This document shows positions 8,259 to 16,574 of a stretch of DNA of 64,000 nt, in pieces. Position numbers and translations under genes: made by a program. Numbering within the stretch: position 1 is the stretch's first letter; each line of letters begins with the position of its first letter. The stretch covers positions 310,001 through 374,000 of the forward strand of contig NZ_NPOA01000002.1 of NCBI RefSeq assembly GCF_002287375.1, in the 5' to 3' direction. This DNA comes from Virgibacillus profundi (GTDB lineage Bacteria; Bacillota; Bacilli; Bacillales; Amphibacillaceae). The notes under the pieces are model-generated. The model ran no database searches, was not told the origin of the DNA, and worked only from the letters and a program-made list of their open reading frames with translations.

Positions 8259-10205
8259 GTGAAGAAATTAATATCTTCGAAGATGGGGTTCTTCGCGATT
8301 GCTTTAATTTTATTTTGGATAAAAACGTATGTCATATATGCTACAGAATTTAATTTAGGTGTTAGTGGGCCAATGCAGGAGTTTCTATTATTCTTTAATC
8401 CTCTTAGTTCAGGATTGATATTTTTAGGAATTGCATTATTTGCAAAAGGAAGAAAAGCAGGTATTTGGATTATTGTAATTGATGTTATTTTGACCTTTAT
8501 ATTGTACGCCAATGTTGTCTTTTATCGTTTCAATAGTGATTTTATTACTTTTGCAACAATGATGCAGACAGATAACTTTGGTAGTCTCGGAGGAAGTATT
8601 GCGGATTTAACAGCAATGCACGATATTCTGTATTCACTCGACCTGATTCTTTTAATTGGATTATTTATTTTGACGAAATCCAATTGGTCGACGGTACGTA
8701 TGCCGATTCGTAAACCTTTATTAGTGTTGGGTGCCGGCGTTCTTGCATTTACTATTAATCTAGGTTTGGCTGAAGCCGATCGTCCACAGCTGTTGGAACG
8801 TGCTTTTGATAGAAACTACTTGGTAAAATATCTTGGTGCTTTTAATTTTATGATCTATGATGGTATTCAGAGTGCAAAGACATCTACACAACGGGTTTTA
8901 GCCGACAGTAGTGATATTACAGAAGTAGAAAATTATACAAAAGCTAAATATGCTGAACCTAATCCGGAGCTTTTTGGAAAAGGGGAAGGAAAAAATATTA
9001 TCAAGATTCATTTGGAGTCCTTCCAGTCATTTTTAATAGATTACAAGTTACATGGTGAGGAAGTCACACCATTTTTAAACGACTTGGTAAGTGATCAGAG
9101 TAAGGATTTCACGTATTTTGATAACTTTTTCCATCAAACAGAACAAGGGAAAACAGCGGATGCTGAATTGATTATGGATACATCTCTTTATGGTCTGCCT
9201 CAAGGATCTGCCTTTGTAACAAAGGGAGATAATACGTATCAGGCATTGCCTGCGATTCTGGATCAGCAGCAGGATTACACAAGTGGTATATTCCATGGTG
9301 ATGGTAAATCATTCTGGAATAGGGATGAAGTATATAAATATCTTGGAGTCAATGAATTCTATCACGAAGATTATTATGATATGAGTGAAGAAAATGTTAT
9401 TAACTATGGCTTGAAGGATAAACCATTCTTTGAAGAATCCATTCCTTTGCTGAAAGAAATGGAGCAGCCATTCTATGCACATATGATGACATTGACACAT
9501 CATCATCCGTATTTAATAGATGAAGAGGATGCAAGTATTGCTCCTGCTGAGACTGGTGATGGGTCTGTTGACCGTTATTTCCAGACAGCACGTTATTTGG
9601 ATGAATCTTTAGAGCAATTCTTTAATGATTTGAAAGAAGCAGGTCTTTATGAAGACTCGATTATAATGATTTATGGTGACCATTACGGTATTTCCGATAA
9701 TCATAACAAGGCAATGGCAGAAATAACTGGTGAAGAAATCACACCATTAAAAAATGCTGAATTGCAGCGAGTGCCATTTATGATTCGTGTTCCTGGTGTA
9801 GAAGGACAGGGAACAAATCATGAGTACAGTGGGATGGTAGATGTTATGCCAACACTATTGCATATCCTGGGAATTGATGCGAAGGATTACATTTTGTTTG
9901 GTACTGATCTATTTTCTGAAGGTCACAAAGATTTTGTTCCATTCCGTAATGGTGATTTTATCACAGAGAAATACAGTTCCATCAATGGAACCTTCTACGA
10001 TAATAAAACAAAAGAAGTAATTGAAGAACCGACACAGAAGATGCTTGATATGAAGGAAACTGTTATGCAGGAGTTAGAGCTTTCAGATGAAGTGTTATAC
10101 GGGGACCTATTCCGTTTCTATACACCAAATGAAGCGTGGGAACCAGTGGATATAAGTGATTATTCCTATATTAAAGAAGAAGAAAAAGGTACAACAAATA
10201 ATTAA
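8259..10205 (+). CDS. ltaS: Lipoteichoic acid synthase (LtaS family)
   Basis: A 648-residue enzyme that polymerises glycerol phosphate from phosphatidylglycerol onto the lipoteichoic acid anchor at the outer face of the membrane. Five hydrophobic segments occupy roughly residues 8-185. The extracellular sulfatase-like domain follows, with the catalytic threonine T294 in HQTEQGKTADAE and metal-site residues in IYGDHYGISDNH. GTG 8259 is chosen because GAGGTGAG (8246-8253) is five bases upstream; an earlier GTG at 8250 overlaps that site. Bacillaceae carry several LtaS paralogues (LtaS, YfnI, YqgS); which one this is cannot be told. Confidence 0.93.
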   Translation: MKKLISSKMGFFAIALILFWIKTYVIYATEFNLGVSGPMQEFLLFFNPLSSGLIFLGIALFAKGRKAGIWIIVIDVILTFILYANVVFYRFNSDFITFATMMQTDNFGSLGGSIADLTAMHDILYSLDLILLIGLFILTKSNWSTVRMPIRKPLLVLGAGVLAFTINLGLAEADRPQLLERAFDRNYLVKYLGAFNFMIYDGIQSAKTSTQRVLADSSDITEVENYTKAKYAEPNPELFGKGEGKNIIKIHLESFQSFLIDYKLHGEEVTPFLNDLVSDQSKDFTYFDNFFHQTEQGKTADAELIMDTSLYGLPQGSAFVTKGDNTYQALPAILDQQQDYTSGIFHGDGKSFWNRDEVYKYLGVNEFYHEDYYDMSEENVINYGLKDKPFFEESIPLLKEMEQPFYAHMMTLTHHHPYLIDEEDASIAPAETGDGSVDRYFQTARYLDESLEQFFNDLKEAGLYEDSIIMIYGDHYGISDNHNKAMAEITGEEITPLKNAELQRVPFMIRVPGVEGQGTNHEYSGMVDVMPTLLHILGIDAKDYILFGTDLFSEGHKDFVPFRNGDFITEKYSSINGTFYDNKTKEVIEEPTQKMLDMKETVMQELELSDEVLYGDLFRFYTPNEAWEPVDISDYSYIKEEEKGTTNN

Positions 10206-10217
10206 GAATAAATTATA

Positions 10218-10311
10218 TTAGAAAACTTGGCATACGCCAAGCCTTTAGGCGTATGCTTTAGTTGCACTTATGCAGTAAGAAAGTAGTTATACTTTCTTAA
10301 CTGCCAAAAAA
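10218..10311 (+). repeat. 94-bp structured repeat, copy 1
   Basis: The block contains two hairpins: GCATACGCC / GGCGTATGC, and AAGAAAGTA / TACTTTCTT with loop GTTA. The whole block recurs as its reverse complement at 26696-26791 with roughly 90% identity. Both copies lie immediately 3' of a gene, next to a terminator. No ORF or transposase is associated. Confidence 0.8.
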
Positions 10312-10339
10312 GCGTCTCGTTAAATCGAGGCGTTTTTTT
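10306..10339 (+). terminator. Terminator downstream of ltaS
   Basis: AAGCGTCTCG / CGAGGCGTTT with a 6-base loop and a run of seven T residues. It abuts the 94-bp repeat. Confidence 0.8.
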
Positions 10340-10479
10340 GTTGGGTATTTTATAAAACCAAAAAGTGAAATGGGAAAGGCGAATTTTTACCAAAAGCCAA
10401 AAAGCCCCTGCAAATAATAGTATTTAAAAATATTATGCAAACAAATGTTCTGTTTTAATGATTATATTACTTAAAATTA

Positions 10480-10488
10480 TGATATACT
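10480..10488 (+). promoter_or_regulatory. Extended -10 promoter of the toxin-like gene
   Basis: TGATATACT (TG-N-TATACT) is an extended -10 element without a clear -35. It lies about 70 bases ahead of the small hydrophobic ORF, leaving room for a structured leader as in type I toxin mRNAs. Confidence 0.5.
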
Positions 10489-10557
10489 ATGCTTAGATAA
10501 TGTTCTTTTAAGGATTGGACGGCTGGCCCTGCTGCAGATATGAGGGGGTGATGCCTT

Positions 10558-10653
10558 TTGGAAATTTATGAGGTCTTTATGGTGCTGTTTGCATTTGGAA
10601 CTTTTCTAATTGCACTACTGACACTCGTAACACGAATGATCAATAAAAAATAG
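10558..10653 (+). CDS. Holin-like type I toxin family peptide (31 aa)
   Basis: TTG 10558 follows AGGGGGTGA (10543-10551). The 31-residue peptide has the layout of the small holin-like toxin family: a short acidic start (MEIYEVFMVL), one membrane helix with AFGTFLIALLTLV, and a basic end (RMINKK). Members of this family (TxpA/BsrG-like) damage the membrane and are silenced by an antisense RNA. Downstream structures at 10651-10766 have the arrangement typical of these loci. Toxin activity is inferred from family resemblance only. Confidence 0.7.
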   Translation: MEIYEVFMVLFAFGTFLIALLTLVTRMINKK

Positions 10654-10766
10654 ACCTCCCTATTCACCGTCAAAAACTGAAAAGGAAAGGTCTATTCTCC
10701 GGATAGCCGCCCCTTAAGGGAACCGCTTATCTTAGGGTGACCACAGTTGCAACTGTGGTCTTTTTA
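10654..10766. ncRNA. Candidate antitoxin RNA region and shared terminator
   Basis: Directly after the toxin stop, TAGACCT and AGGTCTA (near 10651-10694) can pair. A GC-rich stem with CGCCCCTTAAGGG follows, then the perfect palindrome GACCACAGTTG / CAACTGTGGTC (10739-10760) with a T run. In this toxin family the region specifies overlapping toxin and antitoxin RNA 3' ends. An antisense promoter could be the TATACT read on the minus strand near 10793. The antisense RNA itself is inference. Confidence 0.4.
10739..10766. terminator. Palindromic terminator of the toxin locus
   Basis: A perfect 11-bp inverted repeat with no loop spacer is followed by TTTTT on the plus strand. Confidence 0.75.
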
Positions 10767-10902
10767 AGTATATGCTACATTCTACCTATAGTATACCATA
10801 AAGCTATTGATTGAACAGAGAAAGGCGATTAACTATTCCACATTAGTGGTTAAAAAAGCATATTCCGGTAAGTATAAGAAAAAACGAAAAAGGGGTGCCT
10901 TC

Positions 10903-11121
10903 ATGAAAGAAAATAATAATAAGAACGATCGTTTTACTGCTGCTGGAACAGATATTGAATCCGTCAAAAGGAAAAAAGCACAGTCCGGTATGTCCTATAA
11001 TGAGACAAAAAAATTTCTTGCTAAAACAACTGGAGGACATGGAACGTGGATCTACAGTGATACAGATGGTGAAACAGAGAAACAGAACAATCAACGGATC
11101 CCTAAAAAGGACAGTGAGTGA
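10903..11121 (+). CDS. sspE: Gamma-type small acid-soluble spore protein
   Basis: A 72-residue hydrophilic, K/N/Q-rich protein. It carries the SASP-gamma repeat signature TDxxxVKxxxAQS (TDIESVKRKKAQSG) and a degenerate second copy near the end (TDGETEKQNNQR). Gamma SASPs are stored in the spore core and broken down by Gpr to supply amino acids at germination. ATG 10903 has AGGGGTG twelve bases upstream; the longer reading frame from 10807 lacks one. It is shorter and more diverged than B. subtilis SspE, so the gene symbol is tentative. Confidence 0.65.
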   Translation: MKENNNKNDRFTAAGTDIESVKRKKAQSGMSYNETKKFLAKTTGGHGTWIYSDTDGETEKQNNQRIPKKDSE

Positions 11122-11133
11122 GGTGCGTAAAAT

Positions 11134-11435
11134 ATGAACGAAAAAGACTTTGAAGAAATTTATGATCAGTATCAGAAACAAAATGAACCACAGACGGCGA
11201 CAGAGCGGAATGTAAGTAAAGAAGAAATTACAGCAGTCCGCAAAAATGATGATGGCAATATAATCGCTTTTAAAACAAATTCAGGTCGTGAGCTTGATTA
11301 TATAACAGCATTAGGGGAGCAAAGGAAGGGAGAATGGCCGATATCGATGTGTTTCACAAGTATGGAAGAGATATTATCCGAAGCGAACCAGATGGAATAG
11401 AAGAGAATAATTTGGATAATCTTTCTTTATTTTAA
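11134..11435 (+). pseudogene. DUF3892-type small protein, frameshifted
   Basis: The frame opened by ATG 11134 begins normally for DUF3892 (ITAVRKNDDGNIIAFKT, SGRELDYITAL) but near 11313-11325 loses the family pattern and runs to TAG 11398-11400. The third frame continues the family: AKEGRMADIDVF, then RSEPDGIEENNLDNLSLF and TAA 11433-11435, with the expected C-terminal NNLDNL motif. One missing base near TTAGGGGAG would explain it. This could be a true null allele, a sequencing error, or -1 recoding. It lies 12 bases after the spore protein gene. Confidence 0.8.
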
Positions 11436-11446
11436 GGAATAGGTTT

Positions 11447-11477
11447 AACGCTCAGAATATTAGTCTGAGCGTTTTTC
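11447..11477 (+). terminator. Terminator after the DUF3892 locus
   Basis: AACGCTCAGA / TCTGAGCGTT with a 7-base loop and T run. Confidence 0.85.
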
Positions 11478-11604
11478 TGTAGTTTGGTTAATTCAGGACC
11501 GGGCATTCCAACAACACGTAACAAGTCTACGAGCATCTTGCTTCTTCCTATCCCTTTCAGATATGCTATATTAATACATAGAGATGAAAAGGGGAGATAT
11601 ATAA

Positions 11605-12816
11605 GTGGGATTACAAAATGCAAGCGATCGATCTAAGGAAATCCATCGCTTTTTATTGATAGCAGGTATCATAGTTGTTGCGTTTAATCTGCGGCCATCG
11701 ATTACTTCAGTTGGTCCACTTCTTGGTATAATCCGGGATGATGTGGGCTTATCCAATTGGAGTGTAGGAATTTTAACAAGTCTGCCTTTGATTGCATTTG
11801 CTATTATGTCACCAATTGTTCCAAGACTTGGCAATCGATTTTCGAATGAACGGGTAATGCTTCTCGGTTTAATTCTTTTATTATTTGGTATTAGTATCCG
11901 TTCCATTTCCCTTATATTTTTTCTTTTTCTTGGTACTTTGTTTGTTGGGCTGGGGATAGCGATATGCAATGTGCTTTTGCCTGGAGTAATCAAGGGAAAG
12001 TTCCCTGCCAAGGTTGCGATCATGACGAGTATCTATTCAACTTCAATGGGGATCTTTGCAGCAACAGCTTCAGGATTGAGTATTCCAATTGCAACAGGGT
12101 TGGGATTAGGCTGGCAGCTGGCACTGGTCGTATGGGTTACTCCTGCTGTTATCGGAATCATTATTTGGATTTATATTATTAAAAAAGACAGTACAGATGC
12201 TGCACATGTTAAGGCGGGCTATTATAAATCCTCTGATAATCGAATCTGGAAATCTCCACTCGCCTGGCAGGTGGCTGCATTTATGGGTTTGCAGTCTTTT
12301 TTATTTTATGTAACGATTTCATGGCTCCCTGAAATTCTACTAAGGTTTGGAGTCAGCCTGACTACTGCAGGCTGGATGTTATCCTTTATGCAGTTCATTG
12401 GATTACCAGCAAGTTTTCTTGTTCCAATGATTGCTGATAAATTTAAATCACAACGTGGAATAGTTCTCGTTTTGGGGGCACTATTTATAAGCGGTTATGG
12501 AGGATTGCTGCTTGGAAACTCATTCACAGTTATGGTTATTAGTACAATTTTGCTTGGTTTCACATTAAGCGGAGCATTTGCATTAGCATTGACCTTTTTA
12601 GGGATGCGTGCACGAAATGCAAGACAAGCTGCAGAATTATCCGGGATGGCCCAGGCTTTCGGCTATGTTTTGGCTGCAACAGGCCCAATGTTCATCGGCT
12701 ATTTATATGACGTGACACATGTTTGGACAGTACCGCTTCTAACGATGATTGGTGTTGCACTTTTAGTGGTATTGTTTGGAATGGGTGCAGGCAGGGATAA
12801 ATATGTACTGGAATAA
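11605..12816 (+). CDS. MFS transporter, CynX/NimT family
   Basis: A 403-residue, twelve-helix major facilitator protein. The start region AFNLRPSITSVGPLLGIIRDDVG is typical of the CynX/NimT (cyanate and 2-nitroimidazole) branch, which includes B. subtilis YycB. It probably exports or imports a small anion; the substrate is unknown. GTG 11605 follows AGGGGAGA. It precedes the pyroglutamate cluster by 116 bases, so linkage to that pathway is possible but not shown. Confidence 0.88.
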   Translation: MGLQNASDRSKEIHRFLLIAGIIVVAFNLRPSITSVGPLLGIIRDDVGLSNWSVGILTSLPLIAFAIMSPIVPRLGNRFSNERVMLLGLILLLFGISIRSISLIFFLFLGTLFVGLGIAICNVLLPGVIKGKFPAKVAIMTSIYSTSMGIFAATASGLSIPIATGLGLGWQLALVVWVTPAVIGIIIWIYIIKKDSTDAAHVKAGYYKSSDNRIWKSPLAWQVAAFMGLQSFLFYVTISWLPEILLRFGVSLTTAGWMLSFMQFIGLPASFLVPMIADKFKSQRGIVLVLGALFISGYGGLLLGNSFTVMVISTILLGFTLSGAFALALTFLGMRARNARQAAELSGMAQAFGYVLAATGPMFIGYLYDVTHVWTVPLLTMIGVALLVVLFGMGAGRDKYVLE

Positions 12817-12932
12817 TTGCTTACTTTTGGAAGATTAACCCGGTCAGATCCACCAGATTTCGATTTCATTCGTATACCTTTTTGGGAGTATGTTATCATT
12901 TTATAAAAAGCTGTTTCGTGGAGGTGGGGATA

Positions 12933-13643
12933 GTGAATATTACGATGCAGGCAGTTGGTGATTCAGCAGTTAAAGTAAACTTTACCGGTAGAGTTACACC
13001 AGAATTAAATACTGCTATACAGTCATTTTGCCATAAATTGGAGCAGGTCCTGATTGATGGGGTAATCGAATGGGTTCCTGCATTTGATTCGGTAACCATT
13101 TACTATCAACCTCAGAAACTAGTGTACAAAGAGATAACTGAAAAGATAAATGATTTATTTGAAATGCCAGCAGTGCAGAACGAGCGATCATCCCGCACTA
13201 TTCAGGTACCTGTTTTATATGGGGGATTATATGCCCCTGATTTAGAGCGAGTGGCTGAATATAATGGGCTTAACGTAAATGACGTGATAAGGATCCATCA
13301 AGAGAAGGAATATCTTGTATATATGCTTGGCTTTTTACCCGGATTCCCTTATCTTGGTGGGCTTGATAAAAGAATAGCAACACCGCGTCTGGAGGAACCC
13401 CGTGCGAAAACATTTGCCGGGGCGGTTGGGATCGCCCACGAGCAAACTGGTATTTATCCGGTTGAATCTCCTGGTGGCTGGAATATAATTGGAAAAACCC
13501 CGCTGGAATTATTTGATCAGGATAAATTTCTGTTTAGACTAGGTGATCATATTCAATTTTATAGCGTAGAGGAAAATGTGTTTGCACAAATAAAGGAACA
13601 AATTAGAAATGATACCTTCAAAATGATTATAACTGAGGGGTGA
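12933..13643 (+). CDS. pxpB: 5-oxoprolinase subunit PxpB
   Basis: Subunit B of the ATP-dependent 5-oxoprolinase PxpABC, which opens pyroglutamate to glutamate. This 236-residue protein has the KipI/PxpB signatures GFLPGFPYLGGLD and the late ESPGGWNIIGKTP. GTG 12933 is chosen because GGAGGTGG (12920-12927) lies five bases upstream, and the product then starts where the family starts; the longer frame from 12882 adds an unconserved tail. pxpA follows after 6 bases. Confidence 0.92.
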   Translation: MNITMQAVGDSAVKVNFTGRVTPELNTAIQSFCHKLEQVLIDGVIEWVPAFDSVTIYYQPQKLVYKEITEKINDLFEMPAVQNERSSRTIQVPVLYGGLYAPDLERVAEYNGLNVNDVIRIHQEKEYLVYMLGFLPGFPYLGGLDKRIATPRLEEPRAKTFAGAVGIAHEQTGIYPVESPGGWNIIGKTPLELFDQDKFLFRLGDHIQFYSVEENVFAQIKEQIRNDTFKMIITEG

Positions 13644-13649
13644 TTTAGA

Positions 13650-14429
13650 GTGGGAAAGCGAATTGATTTAAATACCGATATGGGAGAAAGCTTTGGTACC
13701 TATACATTTGGTGCAGATGAGAAACTGCTGAAGCATATAACGACAGCGAATATTGCGTGTGGCTTCCATGCAGGTGATCCGAATGTGATGGATCAGACGG
13801 TACAATTAGCCAAAAAATACAATGTTGCCATCGGAGCACATCCGGGATTCCCGGACGTAGCTGGATTTGGTCGCCGAATGATTGAATTTACTCCAGATGA
13901 AATCTATCGTTTGGTTGCATATCAAATTGGTGGACTTCAAGCGTTTTGTAGAATTCACGGTGTGAAAATGCAGCATGTAAAGCCACATGGCGCATTATAT
14001 AATCTTGCGGCACGTAATCGTGAAGTTGCTGATGCTATCGCAAAAGCTGTTAAAGATATCGATCCGTCATTTATTTTATTTGGTCCTGCTGGAAGTGAAC
14101 TACTGGAAGCAGGAAAACGATCTGGTTTACAGGTTGCTGCAGAAGTTTTTGCTGATCGAACCTATCAACCTGATGGAAGTTTGACTTCAAGGTTTGAAAA
14201 AGATTCCATGATAGAAGATGTGGATATAGCAGCGGCTCAGATTGAACAGATCATTAAAAATGGTGTTGTGAAAGCAGTGAATGGTGAATTAGTAGCAGTA
14301 GAAGCAGATACAGTATGTGTCCATGGCGATGGCCCCCATGCAGTAGGATTTGTAAAAAAGTTAAGAGAAATGCTTGATAATGCCGGAGTGGAAGTAGTTG
14401 CGTTAAGTAAACAAGAATCCCCTGAATGA
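13650..14429 (+). CDS. pxpA: 5-oxoprolinase subunit PxpA (LamB/YcsF family)
   Basis: A 259-residue subunit of 5-oxoprolinase. It begins with the family signature DLNTDMGESFGTY, followed by ANIACGFHAGDP, GAHPGFPD and VKPHGALYN, which line the metal and substrate pocket of the YcsF fold. GTG 13650 is served by GAGGGGTGA upstream. It sits between pxpB and pxpC, as expected for a three-subunit complex. Confidence 0.95.
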   Translation: MGKRIDLNTDMGESFGTYTFGADEKLLKHITTANIACGFHAGDPNVMDQTVQLAKKYNVAIGAHPGFPDVAGFGRRMIEFTPDEIYRLVAYQIGGLQAFCRIHGVKMQHVKPHGALYNLAARNREVADAIAKAVKDIDPSFILFGPAGSELLEAGKRSGLQVAAEVFADRTYQPDGSLTSRFEKDSMIEDVDIAAAQIEQIIKNGVVKAVNGELVAVEADTVCVHGDGPHAVGFVKKLREMLDNAGVEVVALSKQESPE

Positions 14430-14536
14430 TAGGCCTTTTCGGATAGATTTTGGGAAAAGCAGAATTTAAATTGGCTTTTAGAGCACCTTCTACACCACCA
14501 AAAAGTATTCCATACAAATCTAAAGATGGTGATCCA

Positions 14537-15478
14537 ATGCAAAGCGAAACAATTTTTCATGTAATCAAACCAGGTGTACTCACAACCTTTCAGGATATGG
14601 GTCGCATAGGCTATCAGCGTTTTGGTGTTCCAGTCTCAGGTGCGATGGATAGATTTTCCCTTCAGGTAGCTAATATATTAGTCGGAAATAACCGGAACAC
14701 CACATGTCTGGAAGTAACTTTAATCGGCCCAGTGCTGGAGGCCCGCACATCAATAACGATTGCGATTACAGGAGCAAATCTCCAACCGAAAATTAATGAT
14801 AGACTGGAACCAATGTGGAAGACCATTCGTATGAATAAGGGAGATGTTCTCACATTTGGAAAGCATCAGTCAGGTGTCCGAGCATATATTGCTGTGGGCG
14901 GTGGCTTTGATGTGGAAACATTTTTTGGCAGTGCGTCCACTGACGTGAAAAATGGATTTGGTATGCAGCTTCAGAAATCAACAAGAATCAATGCTTTTCC
15001 AATGGATGTGAAGCAGGGAATTGGATTGGGGAAACAATTTATCCCAATCTATGAAAAGTTAGTAGAAGTAGCGGTTGTCGAAGGCCCACATACAGCTAAT
15101 TTCACCGAAGAAGCAAGAGAGCTATTTTTCAATTCCATCCACACCGTTGATGCGGACTCCAATAGAATGGGATATCGTCTGAAGTCGGAAAATATTCCGC
15201 TTCAAAATAGTTCAGATATTTGGTCTGATGCCGTTCCCTTTGGCGGGATTCAAATCCCGGGTAATGGTCAGCCGATCATCTTAATGGCTGACAGGCAAAC
15301 AACCGGTGGCTATCCTCGAATAGGTACAGTAATTTCTGCTGATTTGCCGAAAATCGCTCAGCTTATGCCAAAGGGAGAAGTGAAATTTTATCCTGTTACC
15401 GTAGAAGAAGCACAAAAACTTGTGATTGAAATGGAGAACTTTTTATATAAATTAGATGTCTTTCGGAAGAACTTTTAA
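14537..15478 (+). CDS. pxpC: 5-oxoprolinase subunit PxpC
   Basis: The biotin-carboxylase-like (KipA/AHS2) subunit of 5-oxoprolinase, 313 residues. It opens with FHVIKPGVLTTFQDMGRIGYQRFG, the family N-terminus, and contains ADRQTTGGYPRIG near the end. ATG 14537 with GGTGA four bases upstream is preferred over a TTG at 14450. That longer frame would add 29 unconserved residues. The 107-base gap after pxpA is unusually long for this operon but contains no other gene. Confidence 0.92.
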   Translation: MQSETIFHVIKPGVLTTFQDMGRIGYQRFGVPVSGAMDRFSLQVANILVGNNRNTTCLEVTLIGPVLEARTSITIAITGANLQPKINDRLEPMWKTIRMNKGDVLTFGKHQSGVRAYIAVGGGFDVETFFGSASTDVKNGFGMQLQKSTRINAFPMDVKQGIGLGKQFIPIYEKLVEVAVVEGPHTANFTEEARELFFNSIHTVDADSNRMGYRLKSENIPLQNSSDIWSDAVPFGGIQIPGNGQPIILMADRQTTGGYPRIGTVISADLPKIAQLMPKGEVKFYPVTVEEAQKLVIEMENFLYKLDVFRKNF

Positions 15479-15494
15479 TAAAGGGGTGTCATTT

Positions 15495-16091
15495 GTGGAA
15501 AAATTATTGCTTACAGGATTTGAACCATTTCTGGAATTTCCGATCAATCCAACCACTGAAATTGCCAAAGCTTTAAATGGTGAAAGTATTAATAACTACA
15601 ACATAATCGGAGAAGTTTTATCTGTAGACTTCGAAAAATCTGGCTTGCAGTTGATTGAACTAATTGAAATGCATGAACCGGATATTGTGATTTCCCTCGG
15701 ATTAGCAGCAGGAAGAAACTGTATTACCCCTGAAAGAATTGCGATCAATTGCAATGATGGACCTGTTGATAACAGGGGGCATAAGCCAAATGGTGAAAAA
15801 ATAGTTGCTGAGGGGCAGGATGGTTACTTTTCCACGCTTCCTATTAATAAAATGGTGGAAACGTTACAAGCAGCGAATCTTCCTGCAAAAATATCCAATA
15901 CCGCAGGGGCGTATCTCTGTAATCATGTGATGTATCATGCACTGCATTATTTTAAAGAAAATAAGCTTGACCGGCAAGCAGGATTTATACATATACCGGC
16001 ATCCCATGCATTGGCTATTGAAAAGAATATACCAAGCTGGTCGGAGGAAGATTTATTAAAAGCAGTTAAAGTTTCAATTTCATCCTTGTAG
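15495..16091 (+). CDS. pcp: Pyroglutamyl-peptidase I
   Basis: A 198-residue cysteine peptidase (family C15) that removes N-terminal pyroglutamate from peptides. The catalytic triad is complete: E80 in ITPERIAIN, C142 in GAYLCNHVMYHAL and H166 in GFIHIPASH. GTG 15495 has AAAGGGGTG upstream and gives the usual N-terminus (LLLTGFEPF). It directly follows pxpC, so the pyroglutamate it frees can be hydrolysed to glutamate by PxpABC. Confidence 0.95.
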   Translation: MEKLLLTGFEPFLEFPINPTTEIAKALNGESINNYNIIGEVLSVDFEKSGLQLIELIEMHEPDIVISLGLAAGRNCITPERIAINCNDGPVDNRGHKPNGEKIVAEGQDGYFSTLPINKMVETLQAANLPAKISNTAGAYLCNHVMYHALHYFKENKLDRQAGFIHIPASHALAIEKNIPSWSEEDLLKAVKVSISSL

Positions 16092-16104
16092 GGGGCCTGA
16101 GAAA

Positions 16105-16431
16105 ATGGCGAACCATCCAAAAATTGATGTGCCTTTGATTGCAGTTCTTTGCTCTTCATGGTCATGTATTTTCTGAGCAAATCCCCGGATTCTTTGAATG
16201 TGAAAGTAACAAAAGAAAATGCGCCCCGTATCTATGCTACTGCCCGTTCCTTAATGACAGTTCTTAACTTTGAGGTAGTTTTACTTACAGCCTATATGAC
16301 CTGGGGGATGGTACAGACTGGAAAAGGAAAGGATACTTTAGGGATAGGGGCCCTAGGATATCCCTTTGCTAATTATTATCCTATTAGGCACGGTTGTATA
16401 TTTTATGGTTAAAATGAAACGTCTGAAATAA
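16105..16431 (+). pseudogene. Decayed DUF1648/SdpI-like membrane protein
   Basis: Pieces of one small membrane protein appear in different frames. ATG 16105 opens MANHPKIDVPLIAV but soon stops. The frame from about 16149 gives VKVTKENAPRIYATARSLM and EVVLLTAYMTWGMVQTGKGKDTLG. A further shift near 16350 restores PLLIIILLGTVVYFMVKMKRLK before TAA 16429-16431. The KENAxRIY block and the hydrophobic end with a basic tail resemble DUF1648-type proteins. At least two frame disruptions make it non-functional. The family label is tentative. Confidence 0.6.
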
Positions 16432-16574
16432 AGAATTGTTGCCCATTGCTACCCGATCACAAATGTATTAAAATAGCTTGGATTGGCCTTATTATATCAA
16501 CGTTTTTAATAATAAATATTTTTGATTGTTATACAAAGTAAATAGTATAAAAGATTAATTGGAGGAATACTTAC

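Noticed and set aside
14450-14536. N-terminal extension of pxpC from TTG 14450
   Set aside because: The added 29 residues are not part of the family, and a better site precedes ATG 14537.
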